Below are positions 1-11,211 of a stretch of DNA of 64,000 nt, piece by piece (position 1 is the stretch's first letter; each line of letters starts with the position of its first letter). Below the pieces are notes generated by a model. That model did not search any database. It was given only the letters and a program-made list of their open reading frames with translations, and was not told the origin of the DNA. The position numbers and the translations under genes were made by a program. This DNA comes from Cantharellus purpuraceus (Eukaryota > Basidiomycota > Agaricomycetes > Cantharellales > Hydnaceae), in the NCBI GenBank assembly GCA_025174535.1, contig JALBUN010000003.1, positions 496,001-560,000 on the forward strand, in the 5' to 3' direction.

Positions 1-801
1 CGAAGGATGAGGCTGGAGCTGCACTGAAGGAGACCATAGTGATGCTTGAATGACAGTCAGGAAAACGGCTAAAGTGGGTCAGATGCAACAATGGAATGGA
101 GTTTATCAAGAAGCTTACCAAGTCATTCTGTCACCACAATGGAATCATTTTGGAAACCACTGTCCCCTACTCACCAGAACAGAATGGTATTGCTGAGCAA
201 GTGATAGCTGTCTACTTTGAGATGGTGAGATGCATGCTACATTCTGCCAGAATGGACTTACAGTATTGGGGAGAGGCATTCCTATATGCCATTCACATAT
301 GGAGCTGTTCCTACAGCACTCAATGGAAAGGTACCATTAGAGGCATGGTCTGGAAAGAGACCAGATATATCTCACCTCCAAATATTTGGCTCCATCGCAT
401 ATGTCAATATCCCAAAGAAGCTTTGTGGCAGCAAGCTGGAAGTTACCTCAGTAAAGTGCTGCTTGCTGGACTGGTGGGCTAATGAAATGAAAGGGTATCA
501 ACTTGAGGATGTGGAAACCAGGAAATTAATAGCAGCAAGGGACATATATTTCATGGAGGATCAAATGCCAGGAGATCTTGCCTTGATTGACACCCAAGGG
601 GCTGTCCCCACACATGCTGAGATTGAACAGCTCATACCTGAGGACACGAGCCAAGCAGGAAAGGAAAACACACCAGAGTCTGAACCAACACTGAACCAAT
701 CCAAGCTGGTTCATTCCCCAGATGCTCCTAATGACACCCACACATCCCCACCTCCTGAACCAGAGCCAGACCCACAACTACCATCCCATCCATCCAAATG
801 A
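1..801 (+). pseudogene. Ty1/Copia integrase C-terminal part and linker (decayed)
   Basis: Remnant of a Copia polyprotein entering from the left edge. The translation near position 90-230 reads CNNGMEFI, then TVPYSPEQNGIAE, the classic Copia integrase region around the second catalytic Asp and the Glu. The expected 'DNG' appears as 'NNG', so the catalytic Asp looks lost. The reading then changes frame: AVPTALNGKVPLEAWSGKRP, the usual Copia text after the core, lies in another frame from about 286. A Pro/Glu-rich linker follows up to the stop near 801. It belongs with the RT/RNase H remnant just downstream. Non-functional; family call is secure, exact limits are not. Confidence 0.8.
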
Positions 802-966
802 GCTAATCTCCCATTACGTAGTCACCCAACATGAACCTGAAATCCTGCAATGCAATTTGGAACAACAGTGACCAAAGATGAGATAGAGGCGACTGTGACA
901 ACAACCGGCAGAACTCACCATGCCTTCATTGCATATACCAACGAGCCATGAACATACCATGAGGCC

Positions 967-2290
967 ATGAGGTCACCCTACTCAAAGCAGTGGGAGGAGT
1001 CAGTTGAAAAGGAGTATAATCAGCTGAAGAAAACAGGTACCTTTGAATGGGTTGAGAAAATCCCCAAAGGCCGGAAAGCAGTTGGAAGCTGCATTGTTTT
1101 CAAGAATAAACATGATGGTGATGGTGCATTTCTTCAGCACAAGTCATGCATTGTCATGAAAGGCTTTTCACAGGTACCTGGTCAAGATTTCAATGACACA
1201 TTTGCATCCATGGCAAAATTTAGTACACTATGTACCCTTTTGTCCATTGTTGTGCATGAAGACATAGAATTGCATCAAATTGATGTGGTTGGTGCTTACT
1301 TGCAAGGAGATCTCAATGAAGATATCTATATGGAGGTGCCCGATGGGATCAAAGAGGAGGGCAAAGATGGCTGGTACTGGAAGTTAAAGAAGGCGCTCTA
1401 TGGCCTGATACAAGTGGGACATCAGTGGAAAACAAGACTTGATAAGACAATGAAAAAGCTTAGCTTTCAAAAGAGCCAGGTGGATGACTGTCTCTATGTT
1501 CTCCAAGAGAATGGCACCATCACACTGCTGGTGCTCATCTATGTGGACAACATGGTGGTTGCTGGACAGACAACTCCAAAAGATTGAAGAATTCATGTCA
1601 GATTTCAAGAAAAGCTTTGATATTACCAATGTTGGCAAACTGAAGTATATACTTGGCATTCAAGTTACTTGTGACAGAAAGACACGCACTGTGGTTATAA
1701 ATCAAACTGCATATATCACTTGAGTCTTGGCCAAATTTGGCATGCAAGATTGCATGCCTGTCATGACACCGCTCGCTGTCAAGCATAATTTGTCAGCCTC
1801 ACAGTCACCTGCTACAGAGGAGGACCGCACAGCTTACCTCAAATATGCCAGCAGTCTCTCTTACCTTGAGATTGTTGGATCCCTGCTGTATGCAACACAG
1901 ACAAGACCTGACATTCAATTCACCATCAGTCTTGTTTCACAGTTCAGAGGGAACCCTGGAAAGACTCACCTAGAGGCTGTGAAGTGCATCCTGTGGTATC
2001 TGAAGGGGACCACTCACTTTGCCTTGATGCTTGGGCAGAGAGCTTGCAAATCTGTAGAGCTGATTGGTTGGTCTGACTTGAACTGGGGCAAGGACCTGGA
2101 CACACATGCTCAGTGAGAGGCTTCATGTTTGACGTCGCTGGAGGTTCAGTCTCATGGTTGTCAAACGGTTGCATTATCTATGGTAGAAGCTGAGTATATG
2201 GCCACATCAAATGCAACACAAGAGGCTGTGTGGTTATGAACCTTACTTGAAGATCTGGGATATCTACCAGTCATAGCTACCGTCCTTCAC
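967..2290 (+). pseudogene. Ty1/Copia reverse transcriptase and RNase H (decayed)
   Basis: RT domain of a Copia element, starting with SKQWEESVEKEY and running through HQIDVVGAYLQGDL and KALYGLIQVGHQW. The catalytic YVDD box reads YVDNM near 1541, so the second Asp is replaced by Asn. A frame break follows near 1587. RNase H text continues from about 1727 (TRPDIQFTISLVSQF, then AVKCILWYLKGT) and, after another stop, ends with MVEAEYMATSNATQEAVWL, the normal Copia RNase H end. At least three frame breaks or stops are visible. Same element as the integrase remnant upstream; no LTR of it is recognised here. Confidence 0.88.
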
Positions 2291-2862
2291 TGTAAGTTGT
2301 GCCTTAGTTCACACCGTTACACAGAACTCAATCAAGTATATTGGTTGGGTGATGTGTTGTACAGTGTGGTTTTTAGCTACGTTCTATCTACTATAAGTGG
2401 ACCCACAGCTAAATTTCTAGAACATTACCCCAAGACTGACTTTCTGGCATGCATTGTCTCACCAAATGTTTCTGAGTCTGGTAGTATTTATTCCACATAA
2501 TCTACTCTGATATACTTTGAGTAGGTTAAATACTATAGAATGAACACTAGGTAATCACATAGCATGCTCATATCAGACTGCAATACCTTCCTACCCATCA
2601 ACTTGAACAGTTCATGCCTCCCCTTATTGTCATAGGTCAAGGTGAGCCTTTTCCAATGCAACCATGGGTTCAGCCAGTGTGAACACCAGCCAGCATCCAT
2701 CCATTTTCCTGAGTATATCCACCAGTTGTTTAATGAATTTTTCCACAACCCTGCCAGGTAGCCACACAGGCATACAATATAAGCATTACTTTCTGTCACT
2801 TTGAACCATGTACTGGGTCCACTGGCTTACATAATAACTATACATATGCACCCTATGGGCGC
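2291..2862. other. Unassigned sequence between Copia remnant and L2 LTR
   Basis: No protein family, intron-bounded exon or LTR is recognised. A short open stretch on the minus strand (2533-2799) has no familiar motif. It may hold the lost Copia LTR or older debris. Confidence 0.4.
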
Positions 2863-3822
2863 TGTTGGTTCGCTTATGGAATAGATCCTATAAGCCTGCG
2901 CGCAACATTCCTAGCAAACAGACGGTGTGTAATGCAGTTGTTCAGCACTCCAAAGATCAATCAGGTTGAGGGGTAGAGGTAGCACTGAGTAACAGGAAAG
3001 TGAAATAGTGCTCTTGTGGTTGGATGAGGATGGGAGCAAAAAGGACAGTGTCGGTTTGCTCAAGGAATAGATCCTATAAGCCTGCGCGCAACGGTCCTAG
3101 CAAACAGACGGTGTGTAACGCAGTTGTTCAGCACTTCAAAGATCAATCAGGTCGAGGGATAGAGGTAGCACTTAGTAACAGGGAAGTGGAATAGTGCTCT
3201 GTGGTTAGATGGGGATGGGAGCAAAAGGTCGGTCCCGATGGCTGATCGTGCTCTGTGACTGGATGACAATGTGGAGCCCGGTTGGGAGGTATGCGAAAGC
3301 TGGTTTCAAGAGAAGCAACCTCTTGGTGGCGGAGGGAAATCTGATCGTTGAACCAAGGTGTTTTACCTCAGTGTAGAGATGATGGATTGTGATGTAGAGC
3401 GTAGAGCGTAGACTTAGAGTGTGGACTTTGACTTTAGAATGTTGGCTGAAAACTTGTTGATTGATCCCAAAGGCGAAAACTAGCGCCCTTTTATATACAA
3501 ATCCCCAGGGCGCAATGACCCAATATGAGGAGCAAATGATGCAATATGATGCAAGAAATGCTGATCAAGCCAGCTGACAAAGTGTGTGAAGTTGAACTAC
3601 TAATGGGGAAATCATGGAGAAATGAAATGACAGATAGGGGTAATCTTTGTAAGAATAGAGGGTGATGAGTAATAAAAGAACCAAAATTAGAACAAGGATG
3701 AGTAAGTCGTGTATGAATGAATTAAAAGATGAAACAGGGGTGAGTCATATAAAAGAACAATAGAAACATCCACCAATACCATCTTCCCTACGGCTCCGAA
3801 GGTAAATTGACCCTGAGTCACA
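2863..3822 (-). repeat. LTR of family L2 (minus orientation), with internal duplication
   Basis: Bounded on the plus strand by TGTTGG and GAGTCACA, so on its own strand it reads TGTGACTCAGG...CAACA with TG/CA ends. A TATA box (TATATAAAAGGG on the minus strand, near 3488-3500) fits an LTR promoter. Other copies are at 36044-36186, 47920-48544, 48987-49677 and 63366-64000. The left 186 bp are tandemly duplicated: TGTTGG at 2863 and TGTCGG at 3049 start similar units, so the original LTR end may be at 3049. The internal region of its element lies to the right. Confidence 0.78.
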
Positions 3823-3834
3823 TGAGGACTTCAG

Positions 3835-4269
3835 TCAGCATCCACAACAAATACTCCTTATTGTCTTAGTGATCCGTCTCCATATGGTATCCTGTTCCAA
3901 GGGTATTCGGTCCCTTTGCCTGACACGATGTAACCTGAGTCGGATTGAAGTGGAAGGATAGGTCGGCGATGGCGACTGAAATTCTACCTCACGTTCGACT
4001 CTTCTATCCATGTTATGATATAGAGGTGAAATGCCGAGGAATGTATATGGTTCAATGGAATTGTGAAAGAATATGGGATCGCCAATGGCATAAGAGAGAC
4101 ATGGTGGGGATCTTGGATGTTGAAAGAGTTTTGGAAGTATTTTGACATGTGGAGGTGGCTTAACATGCCTGTGGAGCTCGGCGTATTTTTGATAGTCCTC
4201 TGTGTCCAGAGACCAGTGTGACGTATTATTAGAAGCGATGTTGGAAAGGGGAATAGAATGGGAAGCCAT
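3835..4269 (-). CDS. Small ORF upstream of the L2 3' LTR, related to the third ORF of GyA
   Basis: A 144-codon ORF ending 13 bp before the L2 LTR, so it sits between the internal region and the 3' LTR of a minus-strand element. It matches no family I know, but it resembles the 145-codon ORF between pol and the 3' LTR in GyA copies A and B. Shared features in order: W-S-x-D near the N-terminus, PPPxV, then YxIGDPxFxxNxxxPYxFxG at about residues 70-90, and a C-terminal (I/L)WxR(I/V)xxxxRxxxxC. No signal peptide or membrane segment is evident. ATG at 4269 is the first start after a TATA-like box about 120 nt upstream. The ORF is intact although nothing of pol remains beside it. Function unknown. 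Confidence 0.6.
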   Translation of the reverse strand: MASHSIPLSNIASNNTSHWSLDTEDYQKYAELHRHVKPPPHVKILPKLFQHPRSPPCLSYAIGDPIFFHNSIEPYTFLGISPLYHNMDRRVEREVEFQSPSPTYPSTSIRLRLHRVRQRDRIPLEQDTIWRRITKTIRSICCGC

Positions 4270-4388
4270 GTGAATGATGATGAAAGGATTGGTGTGAATA
4301 GAAGGCTGATAATGATTGATGGCGATGAAACACGAGTGATGATCAATGGCTAGAATTAGAGACTGAGGTGGAGAGGGAGTTACGGCGC

Positions 4389-4396
4389 TATTTAAA
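4389..4396 (-). promoter_or_regulatory. TATA-like box for the L2-associated ORF
   Basis: The minus strand reads CTTTAAATAG about 120 nt before the ATG at 4269. The related ORF in GyA also has a TATA box before its ATG, which suggests separate transcription. Inferred from sequence alone. Confidence 0.35.
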
Positions 4397-4469
4397 GTTG
4401 ATACGAAAAGATGCTGGCGGAGTTGGACTGTCAGAGTGGTTCGATATACGTCCTCGATGCGTCCTGGCT

Positions 4470-4510
4470 TGTCAGCGGTATCGGGAATGGAGTCGGAGTA
4501 GATGAGGAGG
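4470..4510 (-). pseudogene. G0 Gypsy protease start, left fragment
   Basis: On the minus strand this matches G1 at about 11318-11355 (coding the stretch before the protease DSG motif) and stops abruptly at about 4470, where similarity to G1 ends. It joins the gag fragment at 7411-8433 once the L3 insertion at 4516-7405 is removed. It marks the truncated end of element G0. Confidence 0.7.
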
Positions 4511-4991
4511 GTGAGTGTATGGGAACTGGTTTTCCCTTAAAAAGATCTTGTTTAAAGTCCCGAAACTGTACAATTCCGCTTGATGGCCTTAAAATATCAG
4601 CATATATCTGCTGCTTTCTCTTGATTCAGGGCCATTCAAATATTCTCTATTTTTTCATATTTTTTCGGGAATTTTCCATGCAGAAATGAGTCTACAAACT
4701 TATTGTTCTGCTGGGCGAAGTTTTGGGACCCACATGGACCCACAAACCTTCGCAGATGTCAGCAGCCTCAAAGTCAGCCGGAGTCACCCGGACAACTGAC
4801 TCATTTTCGATCACATGACTCATTTCAATCTCCGACTCAATCTGGTCACCACTGCCAGTAAATCCTCAATATCTTCGCAACCACTGCACCTCCTGACTCC
4901 ATTTTCAGTGGAGAGTTCAATAGAAGCCATGCCTACCCATAGCTGTGCTAATCAGCCTGGGAAGCGAAGTATTGACCGAGTTATTTGAGTA

Positions 4992-5130
4992 ATGGTGACT
5001 CATGCAATGACTCCTGCCATGACTCATGCTATGACTCCTTCCATAACTCATACCATGACTCCTGTGATTACTCATACTATGACTCCTGCTCTGAGTCACA
5101 CTATGACTCCATCCATGACTCATGCCATGA
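4992..5130 (+). repeat. Minisatellite in L3 copy a (11-bp motif)
   Basis: Tandem, imperfect 11-bp units of the type ATGACTCATGC / ATGACTCCTGC, about a dozen copies. L3 copy e at 38339-38405 carries a shorter version, so the array changes length between copies. The ORFs it creates on both strands are repeat artefacts. Confidence 0.8.
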
Positions 5131-5635
5131 GTCAGAGCAAATCAAGCAGCTCATTGGCTAGGAAACTTCCACCCCCTTCTCACATATTCCACTAGCTTCC
5201 AGTAGTTTCCATCTATTAATAGGTAGAAGTTTCCAGTAGTATTAGTCAGCTCCTGTAAATACAATATAAAAGGAGCCCATTCTGCCTCTGAAAAAAATAA
5301 CCATTTCTACCCCATCATTTGCACATCAGTGTGACTAGAGTGACATACAGTGTCATCCTCTATATCTCAGTAACTGTTGATTGTCCAGTTCAAGGGTCGC
5401 TTACAGTTGTGTAACTGTATTCGATTGCACTCGAAGTAGTGATTGTCCTGCTTTGGGCGTGAGTGTAGTATCTACCTCGTGTGACTACGAATCTACAGGG
5501 TGAGATTGTCTGTCGATAGTCCTGCCATTAGTGCTCTTGTTTAAGTTACTAGTGTGTACTGCCTTTGCAGAGCATTAGAATCTTGAACTCGTGTGAAGCA
5601 GTTGCTAGACTACTTCACACATCGCTGTTACCTGC

Positions 5636-7067
5636 TGTATGGGAATCACCTTTTCCCTATCAAATTCCATTTATGCAGCACCAATGTGCTATTCTTTGCT
5701 TTTCCATTCCTAAATATCAGCATATATTTGATGCTTGTACCTGGAATGGACTTATTCAAATATTCTCTATTTTTCCATATTTTTCTGGAAATATTCCATG
5801 CAGAACTCGGCCCAGAATCATTTATTTCTGCTGTGCTACAGTTGTGGACCCATAGGCGCCCACAAACCTTCGCGCAGCCGGCTCTCCCCTTTTGGACCAG
5901 GCATTTGGCCTCAATTCAAGCTCAGATGTCTCTGATCAATAAATATTCTGTAACTTAACAACCACAGCCTCTCAGGGCACTATTTTCCGTGGAGATCATC
6001 ACATGACATGTGGCTATCCATGGCTGTCCAAACCAGTGCAGAAAACAGGGTGGACACCCTTCTTTTTGCCTGATCAGTGCCTAGCTCAGGGATCAGATCA
6101 GCTGATGGGTGATCAAATCAGGTGATTGCCTTGGAATATTCTACCCCTTTCCATAACATTCTAGCTGTTTCCTTCTATTATTAGATAGAACTTTCCAGAA
6201 CCATTATTCAGCTCCTGATCAGTGTTAGTGCTGTGATCAGATCCTGTGATTGGCTTGGAATATTCTACCCCTTTCTTCCACCTTCCACAACCTTCCAGTA
6301 GCTTCCATCTATTAATAGGTAGAATATTCCAGAAGCATTAGTCAGCCCCTGTAAATACAATATATAAGGAGGCCATTCTGCCTCTGAAAGAATAACATAT
6401 CATCATATTCTACCCATCTTCTGCACACCAGTGTGACTAGAGTGACATACAGTGTCATCCTCTATCTCAGTAACTGTTGATTACCAGTTCAAGGATCTTT
6501 TACAGTTGTGTAACTGTACTTGATTGCACTCGAAGTAGTGATATTCCTGCTTTGGGCGTGAGTGTAGTATCTGCCTCACGTGACTACGAATCTACAGGGT
6601 GAGATTGTCTGTCGATAGTCCTGCCATTAGTGCTCTTGTTTAAGTAACTAGTGTGTACTGCCTTTGCAGAGCATTAGAAGCTTGAACTCGTGTGAAGCAG
6701 TTGCTAGACTACTTCACACATTGCTGTTACCCGCTTCTGAGTGCCACTGGTTGGACGGTTGGATTCATCCACCTACTTCCTTTAGCCTCTAAGTGCATTC
6801 CCCTCTTTTTGGAATATCTGGACCCCTAAGCGTCCGTGAACTCTAGACTCTGGAAGTCTTATTCATTTCTTGCTGCTAAGAAACGTATTACCTTTCTGCA
6901 TATAGTCTGCATTGACCAATACAAAGGATTGTAACCAAAGTACAAACGTTAAATTGTTTCTGGAGTTGTGCTGCAGCAGGGTTTGATATTCTTCTCAGCT
7001 GTTCATTCACGGAATTGTGGTGATTTAGAGTTTGCCCTAACACCATAATTTTGCGGGTTCCAAAACA
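5636..7067 (+). repeat. Solo LTR L3 copy b (nested in copy a)
   Basis: A full-length L3 LTR of 1432 bp from TGTATGGG to CAAAACA. Its flanks are CCTGC (5631-5635) and CCCGC (7068-7072), a 5-bp duplication with one transition. It contains a TATA box (AATATATAAGG, near 6358), the conserved hairpin near 6690-6720, and a GTGAGA...TTTGCAG pair that could be an untranslated-leader intron. It best defines the L3 family. Confidence 0.88.
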
Positions 7068-7410
7068 CCCGCTTCAGAGTGTCACTGGTTGGACGGTCGG
7101 ATTCATCCACCTACTTCCTCTAGCCTCTAAGTGCATTCCCCTCTTTTTGGAATATCTGGACCCCTAAGCGTCCGTGAACTCTAGACTCTGGAAGTCTTAT
7201 TCATTCCCTACTGCTAAGAAACGTATTACCTTCCTGCGTATCGTCTGCATTGACCATTACAACGGATTGTAACCAAAGTACAAACGTTAAATCGTTTCTG
7301 GAGTTGTGCTGCAGTAGGATTTGATATTCTTCTCAGCTGTTCATTCACGGAATTGTGGTGATTTAGAGTTTGCCCTAACACCATAATTTTGTGGGTTCCA
7401 AAACAGTGAG

Positions 7411-8433
7411 GGAGTTGGAGTGGGAAAGAGTGGATGGATTCAGGTGGACCTTGTTTGTCATATGGGGAGTACCAACGCAGCCCTCAGCCTGTACAGAGGC
7501 TATAGGACTGCTTACTATTTTTTTTTGGTCTGTCGCTTTGGCGTTGGACTTGTCCATTGTGGCATTGGCAGCACAGCCCTTTGCCTTTGCTGCAGACGAG
7601 GTTGCCTTGTTGCAATCCTTGGCTTGGTGGTCAGGTTTTCTGCAGAACAGACAGAGGTTATTGTCCAGGCGGCACTGGCATTCCTGCTGGGTAAGTTTTC
7701 CACCCTTCCCCAGCGTGGTGGAGAGGTCTGGAGTGCTCTTGCGAGCTCCAGAGTTATTGCTGGTGCCAGAGTTGTTCTGACCGAAACTGGAAGCAGTGGT
7801 GTTACCAGTGTTTGACTTCTGGCCTGAGTTGGTGGTGGTCTTCTTATCGGACCCCTTGTTGGACTTTGGGGTCTTGTCTGATGATTTGTCCAATTTGTTG
7901 TTAGCCAAATTTTTGCAGGAGACCTCAGATTGACATTCCCAATAATGGGTGTTGATGGATTGGGTGAGCTTGCGAAGGTTTACCAAAGTATCCAGTTTAC
8001 TGATGTGTGATATCTCGTCAATGTATTTTGTGATTTTGTGATTTTCCTTCATCTGAAGTCGATTGAGTTCATTCTTGGTGTTGGCCTCAGGGTTGTAAGG
8101 ACTGAAATTGGTCCAAAGTTCAGAGATGAAGTCGGAGTAGTCTTCTGACCATATTGGGTCATTGGAGTTGTCCATGAGCACTGGCTCAAAGTAGTCCAGT
8201 GTGGTGCCCTTGAGATAGGACATGGCAAAGGTGACCTTTGCCTGATCGGATGTGAACACGTTGGGGTGGTCATGGAAATTCAACTGGCATTGCACCAAGA
8301 ATATTTGGAGCTTGCATGGGTTGGAGCCGTTGAATGGGTCAGGTTCCTGGACCAAGGTCCGGGACTTAGGGACTTGTGGGGTACGGATGCTGCTGGCAAG
8401 CAGGGAGATGGCTTGTGCCAGGTTTGGAGAGGG
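7411..8433 (-). pseudogene. G0 Gypsy gag and gag-pol junction fragment
   Basis: Minus-strand gag of the G1 family: EPDPFNGSNPCKLQIFLVQ, then a polar Asn/Ser/Lys-rich region, then the zinc knuckle CLFCRKPDHQAKDC (CX2CX4HX4C). The gag-pol junction holds nine A residues where G1 has eight, so the frame runs straight on into pol (IVSSPIASV). A short segment present in G1 gag (VSFQQLAPKVQWGD) is missing. The N-terminal part of the same gag lies at 18423-18589, beyond L3 copy c. Pseudogene by truncation. Confidence 0.85.
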
Positions 8434-8778
8434 TGTATGGGAACCACCTTTTCCCTATCAAATCCTATTTATGCAGCACCAATGTGCTATACTTTGCTTT
8501 TTAATTCCTAAATATCAGCATATATTCAGTGCTTGTACCTGGAATGGACTTATTCAAATATTCTCTATTTTTCCATATTTTTTTCAGGAATATTCCATGC
8601 AGAACTCGGCCCAGAATGATTTATTTCTGCTGTGCTACAGTTGTGGACCCATAGGTGCCCACAAACCTTCCCACAGCTGGCTCTCCACCTTTGGACCAGG
8701 CATTTGGCCTGAATTCAAGCTCAGATGTCTCTGATCAATAAATATTCTGTAACTTGACAACCACAGCCTCTCAGGGCA

Positions 8779-9294
8779 TGTTATGACTATATTCATTGAC
8801 GCCCAGATCCCCGTCTGATCCACTCAGATCCCCACGCATATGAAATCTATACTCCATTTGGAAACCGCTACGTCTCCATTTACCTGTCCAATTGTCACCG
8901 CTGATTCCACCCATCCGCCTCCGGTTCCGATTGATGCATCAGCATCACCATAGGAACCCGGACACCCGTCCCCATCGGACTCGGACATACTCACGTAAGG
9001 CCGTTGGCCTCGGAGACCCATCACTGGAGTAATTATTATTAGATTTCAAATATGTATTTAAGTTGCCCAACTGGGGACTTCATTCCCCAGTTTGAATATC
9101 AAATCACGCCTAGCTCCTACATCCGATCCTAACTCTCTAAGTCATACTCCATCTCCGAAATCTCAGACACCGGTATTAGTGAGGGCACAGCACATAAGCT
9201 GAAGCCAAGTCCGTTCTGACCCCCACGACATACTCCAACTCCGACCCAACCTCCAATCCAAACTCCGACCCCCAATCGGACCTAGTGCGTAACA
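8779..9294 (+). repeat. 5' LTR of G1
   Basis: 516 bp, TGTTATGAC...GCGTAACA. It contains a TATA-like TATTTAAG at 9055-9062 and, 33 nt further on, CAGTTTGAATAT (9088-9099), complementary to the putative primer site after the LTR. A hairpin ACTGGGG/CCCCAGT brackets this point. Other family members: G0 LTR at 18590-19752 and a solo LTR at 18727-19348. Confidence 0.92.
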
Positions 9295-9296
9295 GT

Positions 9297-9308
9297 ATAT
9301 TTGAACTG
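9297..9308 (+). promoter_or_regulatory. Putative self-priming primer-binding site of G1
   Basis: ATATTTGAACTG begins two bases after the LTR. It is not a tRNA 3' end. It is complementary to CAGTTCGAATAT in the 3' LTR (17144-17155) except for one CpG-type transition. In G0 the same site reads ATATTCAAACTG, a perfect complement of CAGTTTGAATAT. A common ancestor ATATTCGAACTG with CpG decay explains all versions. This is the arrangement of Tf1-type self-priming. Confidence 0.6.
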
Positions 9309-10058
9309 CCATACTCACTCCTACCAATGCCACGATCCACCGCCAATTCCAAACACACACGAATCGTCAAGGTACCCACCCCCAGCATCGACACCATCCC
9401 TGAGGTCATCGAAGAACCGACAGACCACATAGAGGCCGTCAATGAAGAAGACAACACCCCGCCCTCTCCAAATCTGGCGCAAGCCATCTCCCTGCTCGCT
9501 AGCAGCATCCATAACCCACAAGCCCCTAAGTCCCGGACCAAGGTCTGAGAACCCGACCCATTCGATGGCTCCGATCCACGCAAGCTCCAGCCATTCTTGG
9601 TGCAATGCCAGTTGAATTTCCACGATCGCCCCAACGCATTCACATCCAATTGGGCAAAGGTTACCTTCGCCATGTCCTATCTCAAGGGCACCACACTGGA
9701 CTACTTCGAGCCAGTGCTCATGGATGACTCCGATGACCCGATATGGTCAGAGGACTACTCCGACTTCATCTCTGAACTTCGGACCAATTTCGGACCATAC
9801 AACCCTGAGGCCGATGCCGAGAATGAACTCAATTGACTTCAGATGAAGGAAAATCACAAAATCGCAAAATACATTGTGAGTTTCCAGCAGCTAGCTCCGA
9901 AAGTCCAATGGGGCGACGTCGCACCCCAACGCCAATTTTACATTGGACTCCCATTCCGCATCAAGGATGAGATATCACGCGTTGGTAAGCCAGATACTTT
10001 GGCTACCCGTCGCAAGCTTGCCCAATCCATCGACGCCCGTTATTGGGAACGTCAATCT

Positions 10059-10795
10059 TGTTATTTGGAAGACCGGACTTCTAGGGAACAGAGGGGGAAC
10101 AGAGGGGATAGGAGGAATAGGAGCACATAGGAGGCTCAGGAGGTTGAGGGGGAGGTAGGAAAGCGAGGGGAAATGGTTAGGAGGGAAGAGGAGAAGCCCC
10201 TGTAAGCTCCACACACATCAGATCATTCTCCTATATTTCTTTTATATTTTATTTCATCATTTTTTCCCTATTGGCTCCACCCCTCATTTCGTTTTTATCA
10301 CAAGTTTCTTTCCCATGTTTCAAATGACACAGAACTTTTATCACGAGTTATTAGCATGCATATCTTGTATAAAACACGCCTAGCTAGATATGCAATGGAC
10401 CAGAGAATTTTACTCTCACTTGTTTTTGTTGACTGTGTCTGAACTATTCGTTTCTGGAATAACTCCAGAACGAACGCGTATTTCTACTATCTTTTGCATA
10501 CTTCTCCAGAGTATTGCAACATATATTCTAATCCCAGTTTGCGAAGCCTAAGCTCCACTGGTTGATTTTCTATTAAGCATTTACTCTCGTTCGAGTCATC
10601 TGCTCCTGATCCCTGCTTAAATTGTCGATATCTAGACAAAGATCACACCAAATCCCATCAAACTTCGTAGGAAGATACTACTCAAGTATATCTTCAATTC
10701 GACTACGCATACATCCAGCTCCCATCACTCCCTCTGTCTCTATTCGAAATCTACTCTCCACACACCCCCAGCAAGGCGAAATTTTTTTTTCAACA
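10059..10795 (+). repeat. Solo LTR L4 in G1 gag
   Basis: 737 bp, TGTTATTTGG...TTTCAACA, flanked by AATCT (10054-10058, 10796-10800). It is the youngest insertion in this nest. Copies with their own duplications are at 20168-20898, 21034-21774, 24174-24907, 48599-48882 and 50537-51266. Confidence 0.92.
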
Positions 10796-11201
10796 AATCT
10801 GAGGTCTCCTGCGAAAATTCGACTAACAACAAATCGGACAAATCATCGGACAAAACTCCAAAGTCCAACAAGGGGTCCGATAAGCGGGCCACCGCCAATT
10901 CAGGCCAGAAATCAAACACTGGTAATGCTGCCACTTCCGGTTCCAGTCAGAACAACTCCGGCACCAGCAATAACTCCGGGGCTTGCAAGAGTACTCCGGA
11001 CCTCTCCACCAAGCTGGCAAAGGACAGGAAACTTACCCAGCAGGAACGCCAGCGCCGCATGGACAACAACCTCTGTCTGTTCTGTGGAAAGCCTGGTCAC
11101 CAAGCCAAGGATTGCAACAAGGCAACCTCATCCGCAGCAAAGGCAAAGGGCCGCACCGCCAATGCCATGACGGACAAGTCCGACGCTAAAGCGACGGACC
11201 A

Positions 11202-11211
11202 AAAAAAATAG
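11202..11211 (+). promoter_or_regulatory. Predicted -1 ribosomal frameshift site of G1 (A-AAA-AAA then TAG)
   Basis: In the gag frame the text is GAC CAA AAA AAA TAG, so heptamer A-AAA-AAA is followed at once by the gag stop. Slipping back one base gives Q-K-K-I-V-S-S-P, which is the exact frame of the protease. G2 has the same heptamer followed by TAA at 21957-21966. G0 has one extra A and reads through. This is the standard retroviral-type gag/pol expression signal; not tested. Confidence 0.65.

Larger units (their letters stand above)
4516..7405 (+). repeat. Solo LTR L3 copy a, containing nested L3 copy b
   Basis: Starts TGTATGGG and ends TTCCAAAACA. It is flanked by a perfect 5-bp duplication GTGAG (4511-4515 and 7406-7410), proving insertion into G0. 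At 5636 a second L3 copy starts inside it. After that copy ends at 7067, the interrupted U5 part resumes (CCCGCTTCAGAG...) to 7405. A TATA box (CAATATAAAAGG, near 5271) and a conserved hairpin (GTGTGAAGCAG/CTACTTCACAC, near 5591-5621) are present. No internal coding region of an L3 element occurs anywhere in the window. Confidence 0.88.
9327..11211 (+). pseudogene. gag of G1 (interrupted by solo LTR L4)
   Basis: Starts MPRSTANSKHTRIVKVPTP at ATG 9327, the first ATG after the LTR. The capsid-like part carries EPDPFDGSDPRKLQPFLVQ and AKVTFAMSYLKGTTLDYF; a Ser/Asn/Lys-rich tail ends in the zinc knuckle CLFCGKPGHQAKDC. A stop at 9546 (V*EPDP) and one at 9834 (N*LQM) are CGA-to-TGA changes; for the second, G0 still has the Arg codon. 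L4 is inserted at 10059-10795 with AATCT duplication, after which the frame resumes. Ends in a run of eight A and TAG at 11209, where a -1 shift enters pol. Confidence 0.9.

Noticed and set aside
4992..5130. CRISPR-like array
   Set aside because: Units are directly adjacent without spacers and the organism is a eukaryote.
4917..5195. Repeat-encoded Ser/His/Met/Thr ORFs on both strands
   Set aside because: They are translations of the 11-bp minisatellite in L3 and differ in length between copies; not genes.
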